DNA from: Saccharopolyspora shandongensis
GTDB lineage: Bacteria > Actinomycetota > Actinomycetes > Mycobacteriales > Pseudonocardiaceae
Assembly (NCBI RefSeq): GCF_900106995.1
Contig: NZ_FNOK01000007.1
Location: 62,001-126,000 of the forward strand
DNA length: 64,000 nt
Direction of reading: 5' to 3'
Positions 7,744 through 15,562 of this stretch are shown piece by piece. Each line of letters begins with the position of its first letter. Position 1 is the first letter of the stretch. Under the pieces are notes generated by a model. It was given only the letters and a program-made list of their open reading frames with translations, did no database searches and was not told the origin of the DNA. Made by a program: the position numbers and the translations under genes.

Positions 7744-8385
7744 TTACAGCTTGCGGGCGATGACGTGGGCTTGCGCGGTGCGCTCGGTGTCGTCGGCCTC
7801 GCGCTCCAGGGCGGCGCTCATGGCGAACCCCGCTGCCTTGAGCGGATCGGCGAGCCGGGCGGGCGTCCAGCGGTGGAAGTCGAGGTCGAAGACGTGGCCC
7901 CACCCCTCCGTCAGGTGCAGCAGGTCGTCCTCCTCGCCGAACTGGAAGGCGAGCAGCAGGTGCCCGCCCGGGGCCAGCACGCGGTGGAACTCGGCGAGCA
8001 CCGCGGGCACCTGCGCCGGCGGGATGTGGATGATCGAGTACCACGCGACGAGGCCGGCGAGTTCGCCGTCCGGCAGGTCCAGGGCGGTCATCGAGCCCTC
8101 GTCGAATCGCAGGTCGGGGTGCAACCGCCGGGCTTCCGCGAGCATCCCGGGCGACAGGTCGATGCCGCGGACGTTCACGCCGAGGGAAGCCAGGTATCCC
8201 GTCGCCATGCCGGTGCCGCACCCGACGTCGACCACCGGTCCGCCGTCGACGAGCTCGGCGAACGTGCCGAGCATGGCACGGCCGAAAGGCCTCTCGGCGA
8301 GCTCGTTCTTGGCGCGTTCGGCGTACTCGACGGCTAGGGCGTCATAGCCGGCGCGGGTGGAGGAGAGGTAAGAAGCTTCGGTCAC
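7744..8385 (-). CDS. Class I SAM-dependent methyltransferase (UbiE-like)
   Basis: Motif I is VVDVGCGTGMATGYLASLG, followed by VRGIDLSPGMLAEARRLHP (acidic loop), AWYSIIHIPPAQ and VLAPGGHLLLAFQFG (motifs II and III), the UbiE/Methyltransf_11 pattern. Near the C-terminus, HRWTPARLADPLKAAGF is typical of small-molecule methyltransferases. GTG 8385 is chosen because the sequence TEASYLSSTRAGYDALAVEY is the conserved N-terminus; an in-frame TTG at 8436 would add 17 residues. No ribosome binding site is visible, so a leaderless transcript is possible. Divergent from the LCP gene. Substrate unknown. Confidence 0.8.
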   Translation of the reverse strand: MTEASYLSSTRAGYDALAVEYAERAKNELAERPFGRAMLGTFAELVDGGPVVDVGCGTGMATGYLASLGVNVRGIDLSPGMLAEARRLHPDLRFDEGSMTALDLPDGELAGLVAWYSIIHIPPAQVPAVLAEFHRVLAPGGHLLLAFQFGEEDDLLHLTEGWGHVFDLDFHRWTPARLADPLKAAGFAMSAALEREADDTERTAQAHVIARKL

Positions 8386-8466
8386 GGCTGGAGAGCTTAG
8401 CCACGGGGGCCGTCCATTTTTGTGGGACAGAAGCAACTTTCCGGCGAGCGGAACGTCTTGGCGGGT

Positions 8467-9477
8467 ATGAACACCTATCAGTTCCGGAACGACTGGGACG
8501 CGTCGAACCGCGGTGCCGGAAGACCACGCCTGAGGGGCCGCAAGATCTTCGCGGCGGTGCTGGTCCTGGTGCTGTTACCGGTGGTGTTCGGGGGATGGCT
8601 GTGGTTCCACGTCGATTCCTCGATCCGGCGGATCGACGCCTTCCCCGACTACCCGGGCCGCCCCGCAGCGGGCGCGGGCACGAACTGGCTGATCGTGGGT
8701 TCGGACAGCCGCGATGGGCTGGACCCGGAGACTGCGGCCGGGCTGCACGTCGGCGACGCGGAGGGCCAGCGCACGGACACGATCATGGTTGCGCACCTGC
8801 CGGACAACTCCACGGCCCCGACGCTGATCAGCATCCCGCGCGACTCGCGGGTGCCGGTCCCCGGCCACGGGCGGACGATGATCAACGCGGCCTTCTCGGA
8901 AGGCGGCCCGCAGCTGCTGGCGCAGACGGTGGAGCAGACCACGGGCCTGCGCATCGACCACTACGCCGAGATCGGCTTCGGCGGGTTCGCGGAGATCGTC
9001 GACGCGGTCGGCGGCGTCGAGATGTGCCTGGATCAGGAGATGCACGACACCAAGACCGGCCAGACGCTGCAGGCGGGCTGCCAGAGTTTGGACGGCTCGA
9101 ACGCCCTGACCTTCGTCCGCATGCGCTACAGCGACGCGACGCCGCGTTCGGACCTGGACCGGGTCGCGAACCAGCGCAAGTTCATCGGCGCCCTGGCGCA
9201 GGAGGCGTCGAGCGCGACCACCCTGATCAATCCGTTCACCACCTACGCCCTGGCGGACGCGGGCGCCCAGGCGATGGCGATGACCAGGGAGGACGGCCCG
9301 AGCGACCTGCTGTCGCTGGCGTGGGTGATGCGCGGCATCTCCTCGGGCTCGGTGGTGACGACGACGGTCCCGGTGACCGACGGGACGGCGAAGAGCTGGG
9401 ACAAGAAGAAGGCCACCGAACTCTTCGAGACCGTGAACAACGACCAGCCCGTCCCGGAGGACCTGATCGTCGACTGA
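8467..9477 (+). CDS. LytR-CpsA-Psr (LCP) family cell-wall glycopolymer ligase
   Basis: A short cytoplasmic Arg-rich tail is followed by one membrane helix (IFAAVLVLVLLPVVFGGWLW, residues about 25-44) and an extracellular LCP domain. Visible LCP motifs are NWLIVGSDSRDGL, RTDTIMVAHL, LISIPRDSRVPVPG, AFSEGGPQLLAQTVEQTTGL and LTFVRMRYSD with the Arg-rich DLDRVANQRKFI that binds the pyrophosphate of the lipid-linked donor. LCP enzymes attach wall polymers (arabinogalactan or teichoic-acid-type) to peptidoglycan. ATG 8467 is preferred to the GTG at 8422 because the membrane topology then matches the family; its ribosome binding site is weak. Confidence 0.88.
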   Translation: MNTYQFRNDWDASNRGAGRPRLRGRKIFAAVLVLVLLPVVFGGWLWFHVDSSIRRIDAFPDYPGRPAAGAGTNWLIVGSDSRDGLDPETAAGLHVGDAEGQRTDTIMVAHLPDNSTAPTLISIPRDSRVPVPGHGRTMINAAFSEGGPQLLAQTVEQTTGLRIDHYAEIGFGGFAEIVDAVGGVEMCLDQEMHDTKTGQTLQAGCQSLDGSNALTFVRMRYSDATPRSDLDRVANQRKFIGALAQEASSATTLINPFTTYALADAGAQAMAMTREDGPSDLLSLAWVMRGISSGSVVTTTVPVTDGTAKSWDKKKATELFETVNNDQPVPEDLIVD

Positions 9478-9492
9478 GCGCATACTCGTCGG

Positions 9493-9993
9493 ATGTTCCC
9501 GGAACCCACGGCGCCCGCGGCCTCGCGCGGCGAGGTGCTCCTCCGCTACCTCGACTTCTTCCGAGACAGCGTGATCGGCAAGGTGACGGCCCTTCCGGAC
9601 GCGGAGCTGCGATCCAGCCGGGTTCCGTCGGGGTGGACGCCGCTGGAACTGGTCAAGCACCTGACCTTCGCCGAACGGCGCTGGATCGAGTGGGGATTCG
9701 AGGGGCGCCGGTTCGAAAACCCTTGGGGTGACCGGACGGACGGCCGCTGGTACGTGGCCCCGGAGGAGACCCGCGACGATCTGGTGGCGGCCCTCCGAGC
9801 CCAGGGACGGCACACCAGCGAAGTCGTGGCGATCACGCCCCTGGAGCAGGTGGGCGAGCCGGGGCCGCGCTGGAAGGGCGCGGAACCGGCCACCCTGGAG
9901 AGGGTGCTGCTGCACCTCGTCCAGGAATACGCCCGCCACCTGGGCCAGCTCGACATCGTCGTGGAACAGGCCGACGGTCCGACTGGCAAGTAG
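9493..9993 (+). CDS. DinB-superfamily protein (DUF664)
   Basis: 166 residues in the DinB four-helix-bundle pattern. LLRYLDFFRDSVIGKVTALP and SGWTPLELVKHLTFAERRW form helices 1 and 2, with the metal His in VKHL. LLHLVQEYARHLGQLDIV gives the last helix with two more His. These metal-binding proteins often act as thiol (mycothiol or bacillithiol) transferases; no substrate is predictable. It begins 15 bp after the LCP stop, so the two are probably co-transcribed, and a long hairpin follows the stop. Confidence 0.8.
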   Translation: MFPEPTAPAASRGEVLLRYLDFFRDSVIGKVTALPDAELRSSRVPSGWTPLELVKHLTFAERRWIEWGFEGRRFENPWGDRTDGRWYVAPEETRDDLVAALRAQGRHTSEVVAITPLEQVGEPGPRWKGAEPATLERVLLHLVQEYARHLGQLDIVVEQADGPTGK

Positions 9994-9997
9994 AGTC

Positions 9998-10043
9998 CCC
10001 GTGTGCACTTTCTGTTGCTATGGCAGCAGAAAGTGCACACGGG
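9998..10043. terminator. Bidirectional terminator hairpin
   Basis: A 21-bp stem (CCCGTGTGCACTTTCTG...) with one G-T wobble closes on a 4-nt loop, TATG, in the apex GCTATGGC. It lies between the convergent DinB-like and AhpD-like genes and can serve both. There is no long U-tract, as is usual in actinomycetes. Confidence 0.8.
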
Positions 10044-10055
10044 TCTTCCGCGGCC

Positions 10056-10493
10056 TCAGCGGCGCGGCGGCTTCATCTGCAGCGGGACGCCGATGAGGTT
10101 CAGCGCGTTGATCAGCGCGACCTGGGCGACCAGGTGACCGAGCTCGGCCTCGTCCGGGAACGCCTTGCGCAGCGCCTCCCACTGGTCGTCGCCGATGTGC
10201 TCGCGGCGGGTGGCCGCCTCGGCATAGCCCAGCGCGGCCCGCTCTCGCTCGTCGTAGAGCTCCGACTCCTGCCACACGGCCAGCTGGAGGAGCCGGTCCT
10301 CGGTCTCGCCGATCCGGCGCGCCTCCCGGCCGTGCATGTCGACGCAGAAGACGCAGCCGTTGATCTGCGAAACCCGGACCTTGACCAGCTCCCGCACCTT
10401 GTCGTCCAGCGGCCCCTTGCGAAGCGCGGCGTCGGCTTCCTTGAAGCCCTTGTAGGGCTCCGGTGCCACTTCGCCGAGGTTCAGACGTGCCAT
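10056..10493 (-). CDS. Carboxymuconolactone decarboxylase / AhpD-family protein
   Basis: 145 residues with the AhpD-like core: LVKVRVSQINGCVFCVDMH carries the CxxC and the following His of the peroxidase-type active site, then EARRIGETEDRLLQLAVWQE and VAQVALINALNLIGVPLQ. Members reduce hydroperoxides or act as decarboxylases. It lies 47 bp downstream of an ECF41-type sigma factor gene on the same strand. The carboxymuconolactone decarboxylase class is one of the three enzyme classes typically linked to ECF41, so this gene is the likely sigma target. The ATG has GGGAG about 8 nt upstream. Confidence 0.85.
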   Translation of the reverse strand: MARLNLGEVAPEPYKGFKEADAALRKGPLDDKVRELVKVRVSQINGCVFCVDMHGREARRIGETEDRLLQLAVWQESELYDERERAALGYAEAATRREHIGDDQWEALRKAFPDEAELGHLVAQVALINALNLIGVPLQMKPPRR

Positions 10494-10540
10494 CGTTGTC
10501 TCCCTGTCGTTCTGGGCTGTCACCAGGGAGACGAGCGGGC

Positions 10541-11428
10541 CTACTCGGATGTGACCGCCTTGAGGTGGGCGAGCTTCCGCGGGTTGAGCACCCGCCGGTA
10601 GGCGACGATCCGGCCATCGGCGAACCCGAACGTGTCGACGGAGTGGATCCCGCCTTCGCGGTGGAGCACCAGCGCCGGCTCGCCGCCGATCTCGACGATG
10701 TCGATGCGGTCGGCCCGCCACCGGCGACCCACCCGGAGCAGGACCTCGGCGATGCGCTGCCCGCCGACGATGGGCACGCGGGCCGCGCTGACCTGCCCGC
10801 CGCCGTCGGTGAGGTAGACGGCGTCGGGATGCATCAGCTCGACCAGCGCGGCGAGGTCCCCGGTCTCGTAGGCGGCGCGGAACGCGAAGACCAGCCGGTC
10901 CAGCTCGGCGCGCGGCACGTCCGGCGCGCTGCCCCTCGCCTCGGCGACGCGGTGCCGCGCCCGCGAGGCCAGCTTCCGGGCGGCGGGCACCGAGCCGCCC
11001 AGCACCTCGGCGATCCGCGCGAACTCCAGCCCGAACACGTCGTGCAGCACGAGGGCCACCCGCTCCGGCGGGCTCAGCTCCTCCATGATCAGCAGCATCG
11101 CGGAGCCGACCGACTCGTCGACGAGCACCGGCTCGGCGGCATCCGGCCCGGTCAGCAGGGGCTCCGGCAGCCACGGCCCGAAGTAGCTCTCCCGCTGCAC
11201 CCGGGCGGACTTGAGGATGTCGTAGGACCGCCGCGCGGCGACGGTGACCAGCCAGGCCCGCAGGTCGTCGACGTCGCCCAGGTCCGCCGCGGCGGCCCGC
11301 AGCCACACGTCCTGCACGACGTCCTCGGCATCGGCGACGCTGCCGAGCAGCCGGTAGGCCACGCCGAAGACGGCAGGCCGGTGCTCCTGCCACTCCGCGC
11401 CCAACCGCTCGCCGTGTCCGCCACCCAT
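10541..11428 (-). CDS. ECF41-type RNA polymerase sigma factor with SnoaL-like C-terminal domain
   Basis: Regions 2 and 4 of an ECF sigma factor occupy residues about 10-165 (FGVAYRLLGSVADAEDVVQD and SPPERVALVLHDVFGLEFAR, then the helix-turn-helix). A C-terminal SnoaL_2-like domain follows (FAFRAAYETGDLAALVELMH). It carries TDGGGQ and LNPRKLAHL, matching the DGGG and NPDKL signatures of the ECF41 group, in which this extension replaces an anti-sigma factor and tunes activity. ATG 11428 has GGAGG 7 nt upstream. The adjacent AhpD-like gene is the expected target. The inducing signal is unknown. Confidence 0.88.
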   Translation of the reverse strand: MGGGHGERLGAEWQEHRPAVFGVAYRLLGSVADAEDVVQDVWLRAAAADLGDVDDLRAWLVTVAARRSYDILKSARVQRESYFGPWLPEPLLTGPDAAEPVLVDESVGSAMLLIMEELSPPERVALVLHDVFGLEFARIAEVLGGSVPAARKLASRARHRVAEARGSAPDVPRAELDRLVFAFRAAYETGDLAALVELMHPDAVYLTDGGGQVSAARVPIVGGQRIAEVLLRVGRRWRADRIDIVEIGGEPALVLHREGGIHSVDTFGFADGRIVAYRRVLNPRKLAHLKAVTSE

Positions 11429-11467
11429 TGCAGAACCTCCCGAGCAGAGACTTACCCGAACAAAAAC

Positions 11468-11495
11468 AATCATTAACTCTTTTGGTCTAATGATT
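11468..11495. promoter_or_regulatory. AT-rich inverted repeat between divergent genes
   Basis: AATCATTA (11468-11475) and TAATGATT (11488-11495) are separated by 12 nt; the match extends to 11 bp per arm with one mismatch. It lies in an AT-rich island upstream of the sigma factor (minus) and of the inhibitor-like gene (plus). It is a likely operator or promoter element; the binding protein is unknown. Confidence 0.45.
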
Positions 11496-11640
11496 ATTAC
11501 GCCAAGTAGTCCAGTAATATTCTCCGCGTCCGCTGCGGCGGACCTTCATCCGGAAAGCGTTCCCGGATTTTATCGGGTAGGCGAACCTCGGCCTGCACTC
11601 CCGATGACCAGCGCGTTCGCGCACAGTTCTGATCGAAAGG

Positions 11641-12051
11641 TTGCGGAAGTTGTTGGCAAAACTCACCCGTCGCGTCCTGCTCGCCACTGCCCTGACCGCC
11701 GGAACGATGACGATGGCCGCGGCCGTGGCCCCGGCACAAGGCGAAACCCCAAGCACACTCCGGCTTTCGCTGGACAACGGCCGCGGAGCGGTCCTCGGCA
11801 ACGCGGTCCTGATATGCCACCCGGCGGGCGGCACGCACAAGAACGCGGCGAAGGCGTGCAGCGACCTGGACGCGGTCGGGGCGGATTTCCGCCTGATGAC
11901 GGCGAAGCCGGCGATGGCCTGCACCCTCCAGTACGAGCCGGTCACGGCGAAGCTCGAAGGGAACTGGCGCGGGCGCGAGGTGAGCTTCACCGAGACGTAC
12001 TCGAACAGCTGCGCCCTGACGGTGGAGACCGGGGTCGTCTTCGACTTCTGA
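11641..12051 (+). CDS. Secreted subtilisin-inhibitor-like protein (SSI family, I16)
   Basis: A signal peptide (residues 1-34, KLTRRVLLATALTAGTMTMA) precedes an SSI-like domain of about 100 residues. Diagnostic stretches are LICHPAGGTHKNAAKACSDL, MACTLQYEPVTAKLEGNWRG and VSFTETYSNSCALTVETGVV. Four cysteines (59, 73, 94 and one near 124) fit the two SSI disulfides. By alignment to the Streptomyces inhibitor, the reactive bond is Leu96-Gln97, so P1 is Leu, which suits subtilisin or chymotrypsin-like targets. The start is uncertain: TTG 11641 directly follows AAAGG, while TTG 11650 has it at 9-nt spacing and may be the real start. Confidence 0.85.
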   Translation: MRKLLAKLTRRVLLATALTAGTMTMAAAVAPAQGETPSTLRLSLDNGRGAVLGNAVLICHPAGGTHKNAAKACSDLDAVGADFRLMTAKPAMACTLQYEPVTAKLEGNWRGREVSFTETYSNSCALTVETGVVFDF

Positions 12052-12055
12052 GCCG

Positions 12056-12511
12056 CTACCCGAAGTCCCTGGCCAGCCAGCGATCCGGCCGGATCTCGAC
12101 GTACTCAGGTTCGCCGGCGCCGTTGCCGCCACCGAGCTCCCAGTCGGCCCAACCGTCGATGGCATCGGCGGGCAGGTAGCGGCCGCCGATGGCGACGAGC
12201 TCGTCCCGAGTGGGCCGCTGCTGCCTGACGACGGTGCCTTCGACGGTGACGTACCGATACGGAACCTCGGTCCGCTGAACGGAAATCGAAACCTTCCCGG
12301 CGAGCCGGATGAGCCGTGACTTCCGCTTGTCCTTCCTGGTGACCACGGCGATGTTCCCGCCCGGCCGGTAGCTGTACCAGGTCGGCAGCGTCGACGGCGG
12401 ACGGCCGTCGTCGCTGCCGACGCTGAGCACGGCGACGTGCGGCTGGGCCAGGAATTCCTCCCGCTCGGCGGTGGTGAGCTTCCGGGGCTGGCCGGGCTTG
12501 TCAGCAGACAT
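12056..12511 (-). CDS. Pyridoxamine 5'-phosphate oxidase-like FMN/F420-binding protein
   Basis: 151 residues forming the split beta-barrel of the PNPOx-like family: FLAQPHVAVLSVGSDDGRPP, TLPTWYSYRPGGNIAVVTRK, KSRLIRLAGKVSISVQRTE and YRYVTVEGTVVRQQRPTRDE. Many actinobacterial members are F420- or FMN-dependent reductases rather than true PNP oxidases; the cofactor cannot be told from sequence alone. ATG 12511 has GGGAG about 7 nt upstream. It ends 4 bp from the convergent inhibitor gene, with no terminator between them. Confidence 0.78.
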   Translation of the reverse strand: MSADKPGQPRKLTTAEREEFLAQPHVAVLSVGSDDGRPPSTLPTWYSYRPGGNIAVVTRKDKRKSRLIRLAGKVSISVQRTEVPYRYVTVEGTVVRQQRPTRDELVAIGGRYLPADAIDGWADWELGGGNGAGEPEYVEIRPDRWLARDFG

Positions 12512-12637
12512 CTGAACTCCCAACGACGGTGGTGCAATTCCCAACCAACGCCGGGAAGTGATCATTCCCGGCTGTGCTGGGTCATGTGGCCACGCTGAAC
12601 GGGTACGCTGCCCACTGTCCAAACAGGAGGGTTCGGG

Positions 12638-12973
12638 ATGTCGCTGATCGAGTGGGCCGATTTCGAGAAGGTGGAACTGCGCGTGGGAACGATCGTGCAG
12701 GCGGAACCGAACGAGAAGGCGCGAAAGCCCGCATACGTCCTGACCATCGACCTCGGCGAGATGGGCCAGAAGAAGTCGAGCGCGCAGATCACGGACCACT
12801 ACGAACCGGAAGCTCTGATCGGCCGCCAGGTCCTCTGCGTGTGCAACTTCGAGCCGAAGCGAATCGCGGGAGTCAAGTCCGAGGTACTGGTTACGGGAGC
12901 CCACGACGAGGAGAACAGCGTGGTCCTAGCGGGCTTCGACCACCCGGTCCCGAACGGCACCCGCCTCCTCTGA
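12638..12973 (+). CDS. csaA: CsaA-like tRNA-binding protein
   Basis: 111 residues, the length of CsaA. This single-domain relative of the methionyl-tRNA synthetase C-terminal tRNA-binding domain forms dimers and has been described as an export-related chaperone in Bacillus. Motifs are [57 protein letters not shown] and [23 protein letters not shown] 12638 has AGGAGG about 10 nt upstream. A 23-bp dyad (GCCGGGAA-N7-TTCCCGGC, 12550-12572) lies in the divergent gap before it. Confidence 0.88.
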   Translation: MSLIEWADFEKVELRVGTIVQAEPNEKARKPAYVLTIDLGEMGQKKSSAQITDHYEPEALIGRQVLCVCNFEPKRIAGVKSEVLVTGAHDEENSVVLAGFDHPVPNGTRLL

Positions 12974-12986
12974 CCGAGCCTGCCGC

Positions 12987-13160
12987 TCAGCCCTCGGCGT
13001 CCCGGGCAACCCGCCGAGCCCACAGCACGAGCGGAATCTGCAACGGAAGCCGCGCGAACTTGATGACCTGCCAAGGCAATGAACGACGCTGCCAGGCGAG
13101 GGCCATCGTCACGTTCGCGGGAAAGACGGCGGCGAAGAGCAAAGAGGAAAGCCACCCACC
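12987..13160 (-). pseudogene. DoxX-like membrane protein, C-terminal remnant
   Basis: The frame reads LLFAAVFPANVTMALAWQRR, then FARLPLQIPLVLWARRVARD. The FPAN-V-x-MAL-W and RLPLQ-x-PLVLWA patterns are the last two membrane helices of DoxX-family proteins. The first helices are missing: upstream of about 13160 the homology ends, and the next real gene (plus strand) begins at 13232. It looks like the tail of a deleted gene. Confidence 0.55.
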
Positions 13161-13231
13161 CAGAGGTGCGACGATCGACCTCGTCGCAGGTGAGGGGACC
13201 GCTGGTCGGCCGGTTGTGCTGTGATTCGGGC

Positions 13232-14014
13232 ATGGAGTTCGAAGACGCGGACGAGATGCGGCGGTTGTGCATCGAGCGACTTGGGGATGCGGCAGGCCGG
13301 CAGTTCGCGAGCTTGGCGAAGCGCGGGTTCCGCCTCGAACCGGTAGGTGACGCCGAACCGGCCGGCCACTGCCGCATCGGCGGCTCCGCGTTGCTGGAGC
13401 CGGGCGAGGAATGGCCGGACTACGAGGGAATTCCGCTGTCGCTGTACGCGGTCCTGGATCTCGATGAGCTGGCGCCGTGGCTCGGAGACCAAGCGCCACC
13501 GGTCCGGGGCCTGCTCAACTTCTTCCTGTTCGACCCGAACCTGCCCTACGAGGCCCACCAACACCTGAAACGCGACAGCCCCGAAGCATGCCGAGTGGTG
13601 CTGGCAGATCCGGCCAGAGCAGTGGAAACCACGGCACCGGAACGGGCGACGAGCTACCCGCGACGCCCGGTCCGGGCGGTCGAGGTGACGATGCTCCCGG
13701 ACTGCTGGGACGTGCGAGACGAAGACGTCGAGTTCGACGAGCACGTGCACTACGGGGCGGAATCGCTGATCCTCACGGAGTTCGAGGAGATGGACGGGAA
13801 CAGCGCAGAAGGCCACCGAGCCTTCGGCTGGCCAGGCCTGTCCCACGCCTCAAGCGTGATGCGAAGAGAAGAGCCCCAAGTCCACCTGCTCCAACTAGCG
13901 GAAGACGAGACCTGGAGCTGGGGAGAAGCAGCAACCCAGTACTTCACGATCCCAGCCGAAGCATACGAAAAGGGCGACTTCACCAAGGCCGAGAACACCA
14001 CACGCAACTGCTGA
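13232..14014 (+). CDS. YwqG/DUF1963-family protein
   Basis: 260 residues with the DUF1963 layout: CRIGGSALLEPGEEWPDYEG (the GG-x-P-x-WP type entry), IPLSLYAVLDLDELAPWLG, GLLNFFLFDPN and GWPGLSHASSVMRREEPQVH, ending in LLQLAEDETWSWGEAATQYF. The family is soluble and of unknown function; some members sit in polymorphic-toxin or immunity contexts, but nothing here suggests that. ATG 13232 is chosen since earlier in-frame residues lack homology. Toward the 3' end (about 13,800-14,010) the codons contain noticeably more A than the rest of the gene. Confidence 0.75.
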   Translation: MEFEDADEMRRLCIERLGDAAGRQFASLAKRGFRLEPVGDAEPAGHCRIGGSALLEPGEEWPDYEGIPLSLYAVLDLDELAPWLGDQAPPVRGLLNFFLFDPNLPYEAHQHLKRDSPEACRVVLADPARAVETTAPERATSYPRRPVRAVEVTMLPDCWDVRDEDVEFDEHVHYGAESLILTEFEEMDGNSAEGHRAFGWPGLSHASSVMRREEPQVHLLQLAEDETWSWGEAATQYFTIPAEAYEKGDFTKAENTTRNC

Positions 14015-14097
14015 CACGCCCCCATCGCGAGCCTGCCTGATCGGGGCGAAGGGTTCAGGGCACGTTATCCGGTCGAGCCTGGTCCCGATGTATCGGT

Positions 14098-14190
14098 GTC
14101 CAACCTGTTCAGGTGGGTGCGGACGATTTCAGCGTCGGGATGCCCGAGGCCGTCAAGAATGGCGAGCGCCGCTTGCCAAACTTCCCGCGC
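14098..14190 (-). pseudogene. C-terminal remnant of an AfsR/SARP-like TPR regulator
   Basis: The reading AREVWQAALAILDGLGHPDA followed by EIVRTHLNRLD closely resembles the last tetratricopeptide helix pair of AfsR/SARP or NB-ARC-TPR regulators (A-x-x-WRQALAIL-x-LGHPDA-x-x-R). An open frame extends to 14313, but the part before 14190 (HHHTTPF...) has no regulator character. The remaining gene body is missing, so this is a relic. It shares the 378-bp gap (14015-14392) with the sigma-factor promoter region, in which I see nothing else. Confidence 0.5.
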
Positions 14191-14392
14191 CGTCGTGTCC
14201 ACGGGCACGGGCTGGCATGCCGGCATCGACGCGAATGGCGTCGTGTGATGGTGATCATTCGCGGGGGCTGAATCCTTTGACCCACGTACCGACTCTTGTA
14301 AGGGCCGGGACATGCCCGGCGCTGGAGGAGGTTGCCGTGAGTGTCGTCATCGTCGTAGTCCAGGCAGGCCCTGCGTTGGTGGGGAGCTAGAC

Positions 14393-14947
14393 ATGGCTGA
14401 GGCCAGTTGGCCCCGGGAGTCTTTGATCGTTGCCGCACAGGGCGGGGACCCTGTCGCCGTCGCTGCCCTGGTGTCGGATTCGCACCCGCACGTGCAGCGC
14501 TTCGCGCGCTCTCTGTGTGCTTCGCCGGAGGACGCGGAGGACTCCGCGCGGGAAGCGCTGATCATTCTGTACCGCAAGATCGGCACTCTGCGGGCCTCCG
14601 GTGCGCTCGTGTCGTGGATGTTTCGGATCGTGCGCAATGAATGCCTGCGCCGGGTCCGCCGGGCGTTGCGCGGCGACGCCCCAGTGCGTCTCGGCACGAT
14701 GGTTTCGGCGGAGGACGACGTCATGCAACGGCTGGAGGCGCAACGGGTTGCTGCAGCGGTCGCCGAGTTGCCCGCCGACCAGCGTCGCGTCCTGATCATG
14801 CGGGACATCCAGGGCTATTCGGGCCGGGCAGTCGCCGCCGCGCTCGGCCTGAGCACGCCCGCGATGAAGTCCCGGCTGCATCGGGCCCGGGCGACGGTCC
14901 GCCAGTTGCTGCAAGACCCGAGCCTCCTCGAGCAACACGATCGATAG
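14393..14947 (+). CDS. ECF-type RNA polymerase sigma factor
   Basis: 184 residues. Region 2 is HPHVQRFARSLCASPEDAED to LVSWMFRIVRNECLRRVRRA, region 4 is LPADQRRVLIMRDIQGYSGR followed by AVAAALGLSTPAMKSRLHRA. Length and domain order are those of a plain ECF sigma factor. ATG 14393 has GGGGAG about 7 nt upstream. No anti-sigma gene is next to it; the following gene encodes a peroxiredoxin, so a role in oxidative stress, perhaps with direct control of that gene, is inferred. Confidence 0.85.
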   Translation: MAEASWPRESLIVAAQGGDPVAVAALVSDSHPHVQRFARSLCASPEDAEDSAREALIILYRKIGTLRASGALVSWMFRIVRNECLRRVRRALRGDAPVRLGTMVSAEDDVMQRLEAQRVAAAVAELPADQRRVLIMRDIQGYSGRAVAAALGLSTPAMKSRLHRARATVRQLLQDPSLLEQHDR

Positions 14948-15052
14948 CCATCCGCGGTGTTGTGCCTCGCCGCCCAATCCATTCCCGAACTTCTGTCGCT
15001 GCACGTCCGCCAACCGAGCCGCTCGGTACCCGAGCGGTCAAAAGGAGCCCCC

Positions 15053-15529
15053 ATGCTCGAAACCGGATCCACCGCCCCTGACATCGCACTGGAGGACACC
15101 GCCGGGCATGCCGTCCGCCTCGCGGACTACCACGGCACGGACAACGTGCTGCTCTACTTCATGCGCTCGACTACCTGTCCCGTCTGCAACAGCCACGTCA
15201 AAGACCTCGCCGGGCGTGCCGCCGATCTGACGGCAGCCAACGTGCGCGTCCTGGTTGCGGTCCCTGAAGGTCGAGCCGCAGCAGCGGCCTGGCAAGCAAA
15301 GCGCGAGCTGCCGTTTCGTGTGGTTACCGGCCAGCGCGGCACGCCGCACGAGGCCGTCGGGCTGATGAAGAAGGTATTCGGTGCGATCCAGCAGTCCGGC
15401 AGCCTGCTGATCGACCGGGACGGAGTAGTACGCCACACCCATGTGGCGACGATGCCCACCAACAGCTACGACAAGAAAGGCATCACCAAGGCCATCAACG
15501 ACCTGCCGACCACCGGTCCCCTCGGCTAA
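15053..15529 (+). CDS. AhpC/TSA-type peroxiredoxin
   Basis: 158 residues with a thioredoxin fold: MLETGSTAPDIALEDTAGHA, VLLYFMRSTTCPVCNSHVKD (the peroxidatic Cys in TTCPVC, a CxxC) and GSLLIDRDGVVRHTHVATMP. It reduces peroxides using thiols; the second Cys in CPVC could resolve the sulfenic acid internally. ATG 15053 has GGAG 6 nt upstream. It follows the ECF sigma gene by about 105 bp on the same strand and is closed by a hairpin at 15536-15562. Transcription together with, or under, the sigma factor is likely. Confidence 0.85.
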   Translation: MLETGSTAPDIALEDTAGHAVRLADYHGTDNVLLYFMRSTTCPVCNSHVKDLAGRAADLTAANVRVLVAVPEGRAAAAAWQAKRELPFRVVTGQRGTPHEAVGLMKKVFGAIQQSGSLLIDRDGVVRHTHVATMPTNSYDKKGITKAINDLPTTGPLG

Positions 15530-15535
15530 CCCGCG

Positions 15536-15562
15536 ATGGCGCCCAACACCGGGTGGCGCCAT
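15536..15562 (+). terminator. Terminator hairpin after the peroxiredoxin gene
   Basis: ATGGCGCC (15536-15543) pairs with GGCGCCAT (15555-15562) across an 11-nt loop, 7 bp after the stop. The following stretch to 15808 holds no convincing gene, only a small G6/C6 hairpin near 15780-15796. Confidence 0.6.

Noticed and set aside
14277..14301. TTGACC ... TTGTAA considered as a promoter for the ECF sigma gene
   Set aside because: The spacing is only 13 bp, too short for a normal promoter.
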